Source: Limnohabitans sp. Rim8 (GTDB lineage Bacteria > Pseudomonadota > Gammaproteobacteria > Burkholderiales > Burkholderiaceae_C). Taken from it: a DNA stretch of 8,671 nucleotides. The stretch is taken from NCBI GenBank assembly GCA_945877725.1, contig CAMDXR010000119.1:1-8671 (forward strand). Direction: 5' to 3'. A program made the position numbers and the translations under genes. The notes below the pieces were generated by a model. That model had not been told where the DNA came from, ran no database searches, and saw only the letters and a list, made by a program, of their open reading frames with translations. How positions within the stretch are numbered: position 1 is the stretch's first letter; the number at the start of each line of letters is the position of its first letter. Positions 1 to 5,436 of the stretch are shown here, in pieces.

Positions 1-260
1 TCGGCCAGGCGTTTGTCGCGTGCCCGGTGCGTAACGTGGTGCAGCACCAGCACATCCAGAGGCGTCAGGTCTTTCAAACCCGCCGCAGCCATGCAATGAA
101 TGATCCAGCGGTGAAACGCATTACCCGCCACGATCAGACCAAACTCAAATTCGCTCATCTCGGCGCTGTCCGCAGAGATCAGGTGCGCTGACGAAACAAT
201 CAGCTTTGAAGTTGAAGTTGTAGGTGCAACCAGAGAGGGCGTGGGTGTTTTTCGCGACAT
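1..260 (-). CDS. Winged-helix / MarR-like transcriptional regulator, C-terminus cut by window edge
   Basis: The first 86 codons of a leftward gene are visible, starting from ATG at 258-260; the rest lies outside the window. After a Ser/Thr/Pro-rich leader (residues 1-20) comes a helical stretch with EMSEFEFGLIVAGNAFHRW (about 35-52). It is followed by LTPLDVLVLHHVTHRARDKR (about 65-84), which looks like the opening of a winged helix-turn-helix. I recognise this as the proteobacterial predicted MarR-type regulator family (COG5631-like), from memory rather than a search. The Shine-Dalgarno sequence is weak. It is divergent from the TRAP transporter operon across about 220 bp, the usual layout for a local regulator and its target, so control of the TRAP genes is a reasonable inference. 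Ligand and sign of regulation are unknown, and it could instead be unrelated to the transporter. Confidence 0.72.
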   Translation of the reverse strand, partial: MSRKTPTPSLVAPTTSTSKLIVSSAHLISADSAEMSEFEFGLIVAGNAFHRWIIHCMAAAGLKDLTPLDVLVLHHVTHRARDKRLA

Positions 261-323
261 GAAGACGTGGTTCTCAATTAATCAAATTCAAGGCCAAGTC
301 TAGTCCCGATCAAAACGATTTGC

Positions 324-336
324 CAACAAATTGTTG
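324..336. promoter_or_regulatory. Palindrome in the divergent gap, candidate operator
   Basis: CAACAA and TTGTTG form a perfect 6-bp inverted repeat around a single A. The right arm overlaps a TTGACA hexamer, so a protein bound here would cover a -35 region. It lies between the divergent regulator and TRAP genes, 64 bp from the regulator start. Binding by the adjacent winged-helix protein is inference only; a short AT-rich palindrome can occur by chance. Confidence 0.35.
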
Positions 337-363
337 ACATTAAGGGAAAATACCGATCACGTA
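334..363 (+). promoter_or_regulatory. Candidate promoter for the TRAP operon
   Basis: A consensus TTGACA -35 box sits at 334-339. No good -10 box follows: at 17-bp spacing the hexamer is TCACGT (357-362), a poor match to TATAAT. A promoter this weak at -10 would fit one needing an activator, but the real start site may be elsewhere in the 261-480 gap. A transcript from here would carry a leader of about 110 nt before the solute-binding protein gene. Confidence 0.25.
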
Positions 364-470
364 TCACCACCAACTTGCCTACAGTCCAAGATTGCAGATT
401 GAACCCATGCGGGCGCAAAACCAGCACGCAAGCTTCACTGCATGGTTGACCGCTCACCACCCACCTTCAC

Positions 471-475
471 AGGAG
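471..475 (+). promoter_or_regulatory. Ribosome binding site fixing the dctP start
   Basis: AGGAG lies 5 nt before ATG 481. This supports initiation at 481 rather than at the in-frame ATG 442, which has no such signal and would add 13 residues ahead of the signal peptide. Confidence 0.7.
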
Positions 476-480
476 TTTTC

Positions 481-1455
481 ATGCAACGTCGCGCCCTTCA
501 TCTTTGCCTGTTGACTGGCTTGTTAGCCGTGTCCAGCTTGGCCACCGCCCAGACCAAATGGGACCTTCCGGCCGCTTACCCGGCCACCAACTTTCACTCT
601 GTGAACATGGCCCAATTCGCGGCCGATGTGGACAAAGCCACTGCAGGCAAGCTCAAGATCACATTGCACGCCAACGCCTCCCTCTTCAAGGCCCCCGAAA
701 TCAAGCGCGCCGTTCAAGGCGGTCAGGCCCAATTGGGTGAAATTTTGCTGGTCAACTTCCAAAACGAATGGCAACCCTTTGGTGCGGATGGTCTGCCCTT
801 TCTGGCCGACAGTTACGACGAATCCATGAAGCTCTACAAGGCTCAAAAGCCGTTGCTAGAGAAAAAACTGGCCGAGCAAGGCATGCTGCTTTTGTATTCG
901 GTGGCCTGGCCTCCCCAAGGTATTTACAGCAAAAAGCCCATCAACAGCGCGGCCGACCTGAAAGGCATCAAGTGGCGCGCTTACAGCCCCACAACAGCCA
1001 AGATCGCAGAACTGGTCGGCGCACAACCCGTGACCGTTCAAGCCGCTGAGTTTTCACAAGCGTTGGCCACCGGCGTGGTCGAGTCCACCATGACATCGGG
1101 TGCCACGGGTGTGGACAGCAAGCTTTACGAGCACCTGAAGTATTACTACGACGTACAAGCTTGGTTGCCCAAGAACGCGGTTATTGCCAACAAAAAAGCC
1201 TTTGATGCCCTGGACAAAGCCACTCAAGACGCATTGCTGAAGGCCGCTGCAGACGCCGAGACCCGAGGTTGGACCGAGTCCAGAAAGGTCAACACCACCA
1301 CCCTCGAAACGCTCAAAGCCAACGGCATGAACATCGCACCGCCTTCTGCCCAACTCAAAGCAGACATGAAAAAGGTGGGGGATACCATCATGAAAGAATG
1401 GCTGGAAAAGTCGGGGGCTGAAGGTAAGGCCATCGTTGACGCATTCAATCGCTGA
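481..1455 (+). CDS. dctP: TRAP transporter periplasmic solute-binding protein (DctP family)
   Basis: A 324-residue protein, the usual size for the DctP family. It captures a substrate, normally an organic acid, in the periplasm and delivers it to the membrane partners. Residues 1-23 form a signal peptide: RR near the start, a hydrophobic core LCLLTGLLAV, and an ATA|Q cleavage site. The mature chain shows DctP hallmarks: KAPEIKRAVQGGQAQLGE (about 70-87), SKKPINSAADLKGIKWRAYS (about 150-169) and GAQPVTVQAAEFSQAL (about 180-195). Arg166 in the WRAYS segment aligns with the family arginine that pairs with the ligand carboxylate. The start is ATG 481 because of the AGGAG just upstream. The gene ends 4 bp before the small permease gene, so the two are co-transcribed. 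The specific ligand cannot be deduced; the symbol indicates family only. Confidence 0.93.
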   Translation: MQRRALHLCLLTGLLAVSSLATAQTKWDLPAAYPATNFHSVNMAQFAADVDKATAGKLKITLHANASLFKAPEIKRAVQGGQAQLGEILLVNFQNEWQPFGADGLPFLADSYDESMKLYKAQKPLLEKKLAEQGMLLLYSVAWPPQGIYSKKPINSAADLKGIKWRAYSPTTAKIAELVGAQPVTVQAAEFSQALATGVVESTMTSGATGVDSKLYEHLKYYYDVQAWLPKNAVIANKKAFDALDKATQDALLKAAADAETRGWTESRKVNTTTLETLKANGMNIAPPSAQLKADMKKVGDTIMKEWLEKSGAEGKAIVDAFNR

Positions 1456-1459
1456 GCCC

Positions 1460-1969
1460 ATGCGACGACTGCTGAATGCCCTGTATGCAAGTGCCGCCGC
1501 CCTGGCGGCACTTTGCATGTTCGGCCTGCTTTGCATGGTGCTGCTCTCGGTTCTGAGCCGACAGCTTCAATTTCATGTGCCCGGCACGGATGCTTATGCC
1601 GGTTACCTCATGGCCGGTGCAGGATTTCTGGCACTGGCCCATACCCTCAAACGGGGCGAACACATTCGGGTCACCCTGATACTGGGTTTGTTTAAGGGCG
1701 GCTCACGTCGCGCAATGGAAATTTTCAGTCTGCTGCTGGCCAGTCTTTTGGCCTGTCTTTTTGCTTTTTACAGCTGCCGCCTGGTTTGGCAATCCATCGA
1801 GTTCAATGACATCTCAACCGGTAACGATGCCACCCCGTTGTGGATTCCACAGTTGGCCATGGCCTTGGGCACGGTTATTTTCGCCCTGGCCTTTGTCGAT
1901 GAACTGTTGCTTGAAATTCGAGGTCAAAGAATCTCAACTGAAAGCGGCGAGTTGCTGCGCAACGAATAA
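1460..1969 (+). CDS. dctQ: TRAP transporter small permease subunit (DctQ family)
   Basis: A 169-residue inner-membrane protein, second gene of the operon. Four hydrophobic segments (about 7-33, 45-62, 86-108 and 127-150) match the four-helix DctQ topology. The connecting loop carries LKRGEHIRVT (about 63-72), the typical family motif after the second helix. It pairs with the large permease and probably scaffolds it for docking of the loaded binding protein. ATG 1460 is chosen because it lies 4 bp after the dctP stop. An in-frame TTG at 1436 would overlap dctP and add eight residues ahead of the Arg-rich start of the first helix. No strong Shine-Dalgarno sequence is seen, suggesting translational coupling to dctP. 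The gap to the large permease gene is 6 bp. Confidence 0.9.
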   Translation: MRRLLNALYASAAALAALCMFGLLCMVLLSVLSRQLQFHVPGTDAYAGYLMAGAGFLALAHTLKRGEHIRVTLILGLFKGGSRRAMEIFSLLLASLLACLFAFYSCRLVWQSIEFNDISTGNDATPLWIPQLAMALGTVIFALAFVDELLLEIRGQRISTESGELLRNE

Positions 1970-1975
1970 CCTCAG

Positions 1976-3277
1976 ATGAACGATTTGATGATCACGGGGC
2001 TGCTGGTCCTGACCTTGTTTCTAATATTGGGCAGTGGGGTCTGGATCGGACTGACCCTCTCGGGGGTCGCTTGGGTCGGCATGCAAATGTTTTCTGCCCG
2101 CCCTGCAGGCGATGCCATGGCAGTGACCATCTGGGGATCTGCCTCAAGCTGGACACTCACCGCCCTGCCCCTGTTCATCTGGATGGGTGAAATCCTGTTC
2201 AGAACGCGGCTGAGCCAAGACATGTTCAAGGGCTTGGCTCCGTGGATGCAATCGCTGCCTGGGCGTCTGCTGCACACCAACGTGGTGGGTTGCGCGATCT
2301 TTGCCGCCGTGTCCGGATCGAGCGCCGCCACCTGCGCCACGATTGGCAAGATGACCTTGCCCGAACTGCAAAAACGGGGTTACCCGGAAGACATGGTGAT
2401 CGGCACCCTTTCTGGCTCCGGCACCTTGGGCCTGTTGATCCCGCCTTCGATCATCATGATTGTGTACGGCGTGGCGGCAGATGTCTCAATTGCCCAACTT
2501 TTCATCGCCGGGGTTTTGCCTGGCATCTTATTGGCCGGACTTTTTTCGGGCTACATCATTTTTTGGTCACTGCGCCACCCGGACCAAATTCCGCCGCGTG
2601 ATGCCCCCATGAGTTTCATTCAAAAGTTGAATGCGTCCAGCAGCCTGATTCCGGTGGTTTTGCTGATCGTTGCTGTGCTGGGATCCATTTACACAGGATT
2701 TGCCACCGCAACAGAAGCTGCCGCGGTGGGGGTACTCGGCGCCCTGGTCTTATCAAGCTTGCAGGGCTCCATGAGTTGGGGCGTCTTCAAGGATGCCTTG
2801 ATGGGGGCAACCCGCCTGTACTGCATGATCGCCCTGATTCTGGCAGGCGCTGCTTTTCTAACCTTGTCCATGGGTTACATAGGACTGCCGCGCCACCTGG
2901 CCGAATGGATCGGGGGGCTGGGTCTCAGCCCTTTCGCACTCATCATGGCCTTGATGCTGTTCTTCATCATCTTGGGCTGCTTTCTGGACGGCATATCGAT
3001 GGTGGTGCTGACCATGGGCGTGTTGATGCCAACGGTACAAAAAGCCGGTATCGACCCGATCTGGTTTGGAATTTTCATAGTGTTGGTCGTCGAGATGGCG
3101 CAGATCACGCCTCCCGTAGGCTTCAACCTTTTTGTATTGCAAGGCATGACAGGCAAGCAACTGCCCTACATCGCCCGCGTGTCCATGCCCATGTTTTTCC
3201 TGATGGTGGGCGCGGTGTTGCTGATTTACTTTGTTCCGGGCATCGTCACCTGGTTGCCCAGCCAAATGAAACTCTGA
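1976..3277 (+). CDS. dctM: TRAP transporter large permease subunit (DctM family)
   Basis: A 433-residue, strongly hydrophobic protein of the expected DctM length. It forms the sodium-coupled translocation pathway. Family stretches include TALPLFIWMGEILFRTRLSQ (62-81), VSGSSAATCATIGKMTLPEL (112-131), LIPPSIIMIVYGVAADVSIA (154-173), FLDGISMVVLTMGVLMP (336-352) and VEMAQITPPVGFNLFVLQG (372-390). Repeated hydrophobic helices separated by Gly/Ser/Pro-rich loops fit the inverted-repeat elevator fold. ATG 1976 lies 6 bp after the dctQ stop; a second in-frame ATG four codons on is possible. It is the last gene of the transporter operon and is followed by a hairpin. With both partners present and intact, the system looks complete and functional. 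Confidence 0.95.
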   Translation: MNDLMITGLLVLTLFLILGSGVWIGLTLSGVAWVGMQMFSARPAGDAMAVTIWGSASSWTLTALPLFIWMGEILFRTRLSQDMFKGLAPWMQSLPGRLLHTNVVGCAIFAAVSGSSAATCATIGKMTLPELQKRGYPEDMVIGTLSGSGTLGLLIPPSIIMIVYGVAADVSIAQLFIAGVLPGILLAGLFSGYIIFWSLRHPDQIPPRDAPMSFIQKLNASSSLIPVVLLIVAVLGSIYTGFATATEAAAVGVLGALVLSSLQGSMSWGVFKDALMGATRLYCMIALILAGAAFLTLSMGYIGLPRHLAEWIGGLGLSPFALIMALMLFFIILGCFLDGISMVVLTMGVLMPTVQKAGIDPIWFGIFIVLVVEMAQITPPVGFNLFVLQGMTGKQLPYIARVSMPMFFLMVGAVLLIYFVPGIVTWLPSQMKL

Positions 3278-3299
3278 TTTTTCCGGACGTTTCATCCTC

Positions 3300-3305
3300 T
3301 ATGAT
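3300..3305 (+). promoter_or_regulatory. Possible -10 box for rdgC
   Basis: TATGAT matches five of six bases of the sigma-70 -10 consensus and would place a start site about 45 nt before the rdgC GTG. Upstream there is only T-rich sequence and no convincing -35 at 16-18 bp, so this is a weak call. Confidence 0.22.
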
Positions 3306-3307
3306 TC

Positions 3308-3330
3308 AACCCGTCCCGAAATGACGGGTT
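3308..3330 (+). terminator. Hairpin after the TRAP operon, likely terminator
   Basis: AACCCGTC pairs perfectly with GACGGGTT (8 bp) around a 7-nt loop, 30 bp after the dctM stop. The following bases, GTTCGTTTGG, are only moderately T-rich, so termination may be partial. It separates the transporter operon from rdgC and lies 26 bp before the rdgC start codon. Confidence 0.55.
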
Positions 3331-3345
3331 GTTCGTTTGGGACGA

Positions 3346-3351
3346 TAAGGA
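3346..3351 (+). promoter_or_regulatory. Ribosome binding site fixing the rdgC GTG start
   Basis: TAAGGA sits 5 nt upstream of GTG 3357. The competing in-frame ATG 3321 lies inside the terminator hairpin and has no comparable signal. Confidence 0.65.
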
Positions 3352-3356
3352 ATGCT

Positions 3357-4367
3357 GTGTTCAAAAATGTGATGGTTTACCGGATCGGCGAGGGCTTTGC
3401 GCCCAACTTGGCCGATGTTCAAGCGGCTTTGGAGCCAGTGCAATTTGTCGAGTGTGGGGCTAGCCAAGAAAAGTCGATCGGCTGGGTTCCGCCCCGTGGT
3501 GAAGAACATGGCCCATTGGTGGAGTCCGTGGCGGGTCAGTGGATCTTGAAGCTGATGATTGAATCCAAGGCCGTGCCTGGGAATGTGGTGCGCCGTAAAG
3601 CGGACGAACGCATTGCCCAGATCGAAGCCGCCACTGGCCGCAAACCGGGCAAAAAGGAAAAGCGCGACATGATGGACGACGTATTGTTGTCTTTGCTGCC
3701 ACAGGCGTTTGCGCGTCAATCCACAGTCCTTGTTTGGATGGACCTGGAAAATCGCCGTTTGATCCTGAATGCGGGCAGTCAAGGCAAAGCCGACGAAGTC
3801 ATGTCGGCACTCATGAATGTGATGGGCGGTTTGTCCGTCGCGCTGATCCAGACGCTTACTTCTGCGCAAGCGGCCATGACCCAATGGCTGCTGGCCCCGA
3901 CCCCCGACGAGTGGCCATCCGACCTGACAGTGGAGCGGGAAACCGTACTCAAATCCACCGGCGAAGACGCTGCCAGCGTGCGGTTTACCCGGCATCACTT
4001 GGCCAACGACGATGTGCGCAAGCATGTAATGGAGGGCAAATTACCGACCCAATTGGCCCTGAGCTGGGACGGCCGGGTGGCTTTTGTACTGACCGAAACA
4101 TTGCAACTCAAAAAAGTTCAATACCTCGATGGGGTCATGGACGAATCCGACACCGACAAAAAGGAAGACCGCTTTGATGCCGACGTGGCCCTGTCCACAG
4201 GTTTGCTGGGGCCACTCATCGACAGCCTGATAGACGCACTCGGTGGCGAAATGGAACTGGGCGCCGCTGCGGCCGATCAGGCCCCGGCCAAGCCAACGCG
4301 CACGGTGGTGAATTCGACCGTCGAGAACAGCGCCACCGCGACAGTTGAAGAGGGCCCACCGTTTTAA
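3357..4367 (+). CDS. rdgC: Recombination-associated protein RdgC
   Basis: A 336-residue protein beginning MFKNVMVYRIG, the characteristic RdgC N-terminus (E. coli begins in the same MFKN-MVYRI style). RdgC is a ring-forming, sequence-independent DNA-binding protein of the nucleoid that modulates RecA-dependent recombination. Further family signatures are IGWVPPRG (41-48), QWILKLMIESKAVPG (61-75), GRKPGKKEKRDMMDD (94-108), LENRRLILNAGSQGKADEV (130-148) and LPTQLALSWDGRVAFVL (229-245). The start is GTG 3357, where homology begins and where TAAGGA lies 5 nt upstream; starting at ATG 3321 would add 12 unrelated residues and run into the hairpin. The length exceeds the roughly 300 residues of the E. 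coli protein, partly through a low-complexity Ala/Thr/Val tail (about 303-336). crcB follows after 34 bp. Confidence 0.95.
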   Translation: MFKNVMVYRIGEGFAPNLADVQAALEPVQFVECGASQEKSIGWVPPRGEEHGPLVESVAGQWILKLMIESKAVPGNVVRRKADERIAQIEAATGRKPGKKEKRDMMDDVLLSLLPQAFARQSTVLVWMDLENRRLILNAGSQGKADEVMSALMNVMGGLSVALIQTLTSAQAAMTQWLLAPTPDEWPSDLTVERETVLKSTGEDAASVRFTRHHLANDDVRKHVMEGKLPTQLALSWDGRVAFVLTETLQLKKVQYLDGVMDESDTDKKEDRFDADVALSTGLLGPLIDSLIDALGGEMELGAAAADQAPAKPTRTVVNSTVENSATATVEEGPPF

Positions 4368-4401
4368 GGGCCGATAAACCGAAGCCAGGAGAAACCTCAC
4401 C

Positions 4402-4791
4402 ATGCTCACAGTCATTGCGATTTGCATCGGCGCTTGCATTGGAGCCCTTTCGCGCTGGCAATTGGGCTTGTGGCTGAATCCCGTACCCGCCAGTGCTGGC
4501 TTGCTTCCGTGGGGTACTCTGGCCGCCAACCTGATCGGCGGCTACTTGGTGGGGGTTTGTGTGGGCGTGTTCCAGCAACTGCCAGAACTCGACCCGGTCT
4601 GGCGCATGGCCTTGGTCACCGGATTTTTGGGCGCTCTGACCACCTTTTCAAGCTTTTCGGCAGAAGTGGTTCTGATGTTGCAACAAAACCGTTTTGCCCT
4701 GGCGGCTGGCACGGCGGGTCTGCACCTTTTCGGGTCCTTGGCGCTCACGCTTTTAGGGCTCAAAACCGTCAGCGCCCTGTGGGCCCATTGA
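4402..4791 (+). CDS. crcB: Fluoride-specific ion channel CrcB/Fluc
   Basis: A 129-residue, four-helix membrane protein of normal Fluc size. It exports fluoride passively as an antiparallel dimer. Motifs present are GACIGALSRWQLG (10-22), GTLAANLIGGYLVG (38-51) with Asn43, GFLGALTTFSSFSAE (74-88) with Phe82 and Phe85, and HLFGS (108-112) with Ser112. The Asn, the two Phe and the Ser correspond to pore residues of the structurally studied Bordetella Fluc, with the same numbering as I recall it. AGGAGA at 4387-4392 lies 9 nt before ATG 4402. The 34-bp gap after rdgC suggests co-transcription and is too short for a fluoride riboswitch, whose conserved core I do not see. The gene converges on the aldehyde oxidoreductase operon, with 31 bp between stop codons. 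Confidence 0.95.
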   Translation: MLTVIAICIGACIGALSRWQLGLWLNPVPASAGLLPWGTLAANLIGGYLVGVCVGVFQQLPELDPVWRMALVTGFLGALTTFSSFSAEVVLMLQQNRFALAAGTAGLHLFGSLALTLLGLKTVSALWAH

Positions 4792-4813
4792 CACGGTTTT
4801 CGGGCTCTGCCCT

Positions 4814-4841
4814 GCAATGGGGCTAGCCACCACCCCGTTGC
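4814..4841. terminator. Hairpin at the crcB / orphan gene junction, weak terminator candidate
   Basis: GCAATGGGG and CCCCGTTGC form a 9-bp stem with one G-U wobble (in the + strand transcript) and a 10-nt loop. It covers the last codons and the stop of the leftward orphan gene and lies 22 bp after the crcB stop. Neither side has a run of T, so it may only protect 3' ends or slow polymerase. Confidence 0.3.
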
Positions 4842-5122
4842 ATGTACAAATCAAAACGCCTCATGAAGCTGTAGCGCTCGTCGGCATTGAGATTCTGAAA
4901 CTCAAAATTGACCCGTAAAACAGGCATGCGCATCAGGGCAATCACGCGGGGCGGCATGACCTGCCAGCACAATTGCAAAGTGCCCGCGCCAATCGTGGCC
5001 TGCGCTGTTTGCTGGCTTTGTTGCCACGGACACAGCCCCATGGCAGCCGGAAGCCAGCCTAACCACTCAGACTCGGTGCAGCCCATATCGCGTTCAAAAC
5101 GCGCAGCGTAGCTTGATTGCAT
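4823..5122 (-). CDS. Unassigned 99-residue protein of the AOR operon, C-terminus GGG
   Basis: Function not recognised. The chosen start, ATG 5120-5122, lies 8 nt after the stop of the MoaD-like gene, giving 99 residues; a TTG start at 5155 would overlap that gene. No signal peptide or membrane helix is evident. Visible features are a Trp-rich N-terminal region (CTESEWLGWLPAAMG, 15-29), a central mixed segment, MPPRVIALMRMPVLRVNFEF (56-75), and a basic/aromatic end RYSFMRRFDLYMQRGGG (83-99). The composition suggests a small folded cytoplasmic alpha/beta protein. I have an impression that similar small proteins accompany aldehyde oxidoreductase genes in related bacteria, but cannot confirm it. 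Tight linkage to the sulfur carrier suggests a role in cofactor assembly or enzyme maturation; this is inference. No clear Shine-Dalgarno sequence is seen, so translation is probably coupled to the MoaD-like gene. Confidence 0.75.
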   Translation of the reverse strand: MQSSYAARFERDMGCTESEWLGWLPAAMGLCPWQQSQQTAQATIGAGTLQLCWQVMPPRVIALMRMPVLRVNFEFQNLNADERYSFMRRFDLYMQRGGG

Positions 5123-5130
5123 GCAGCTGA

Positions 5131-5385
5131 TCAGCCGCCGGCTACCGGGGGCCAAATGGCCAACACATCGCCATCTACCAGCGTGGTGCTGGCTCTCAGT
5201 TCTGGGGCAATGTACTTGCCGTTGACCAACACCAAATGCACCAGTTTGGCCGGCATGCCAAAAGGTTCAATGATCTGGCTGATGCTGGCATCAACTGCCA
5301 CATCCATGCTGATCTGATTGCTGCGCCGTGCCTCGGCAGGCAAATAATCGGTCAGGGTGGCAAACAATTTGAAGGTAATGTTCAT
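5131..5385 (-). CDS. MoaD/ThiS-family sulfur carrier protein
   Basis: An 84-residue protein of typical MoaD size. The beta-grasp pattern is clear: MNITFKLFATLTDYLP (1-16) for the first strand and loop, LVHLVLVNGKYIAPE (48-62) in the middle, and TTLVDGDVLAIWPPVAGG (67-84) at the end. The terminal Gly-Gly is the residue pair that is adenylated and thiocarboxylated so the protein can donate sulfur for the dithiolene of molybdopterin. Lying in the AOR operon, and with no moaE alongside, it is probably a dedicated carrier for the tungsten-pterin of this enzyme rather than the housekeeping MoaD. ATG 5383-5385 is chosen because homology starts there; GGGTGA lies 10 nt upstream. A TTG at 5403 would add six unlikely residues. 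The gap to the preceding FAD subunit gene is 51 bp. Confidence 0.88.
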   Translation of the reverse strand: MNITFKLFATLTDYLPAEARRSNQISMDVAVDASISQIIEPFGMPAKLVHLVLVNGKYIAPELRASTTLVDGDVLAIWPPVAGG

Positions 5386-5406
5386 GCCGCGATTTTCACC
5401 CAAAGT

Positions 5407-5428
5407 CCTGCATCAAGGCGCTTGCAGG
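5407..5428 (-). promoter_or_regulatory. Inverted repeat between the AorC-like and MoaD-like genes
   Basis: CCTGCA and TGCAGG form a 6-bp stem with a 10-nt loop. Inside it CAAG and CTTG allow an alternative bulged stem. It occupies much of the 51-bp gap, just upstream of the MoaD ribosome binding site. No T-run of terminator quality follows (ACTTTGGG), so RNA stability or translational control is more likely than termination, if it acts at all. Confidence 0.3.
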
Positions 5429-5436
5429 GGTCTTGT

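Noticed and set aside
278..460. 60-codon leftward frame in the regulator-TRAP gap
   Set aside because: It covers the divergent promoter region, has no evident ribosome binding site and resembles no protein I know.
442..480. Upstream ATG start for the TRAP binding protein
   Set aside because: It would add 13 residues before the signal peptide and lacks a Shine-Dalgarno sequence, whereas ATG 481 has AGGAG 5 nt upstream.
3306..4025. 239-codon leftward frame opposite rdgC
   Set aside because: It is the antisense shadow of a well-recognised gene and runs through the terminator hairpin, with no domain signal.
4802..4812. Small GGGC/GCCC hairpin after crcB as a terminator
   Set aside because: The stem is only 4 bp with a 3-nt loop, and the T-run lies before the stem rather than after it.
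4422..4826. Second + strand frame overlapping crcB
   Set aside because: It is out of frame with the conserved Fluc motifs; the crcB frame is certain.
4823..5155. Longer form of the orphan gene starting at TTG 5155
   Set aside because: It would overlap the end of the MoaD-like gene and use a rare start; ATG 5122 directly after that stop is the simpler reading.
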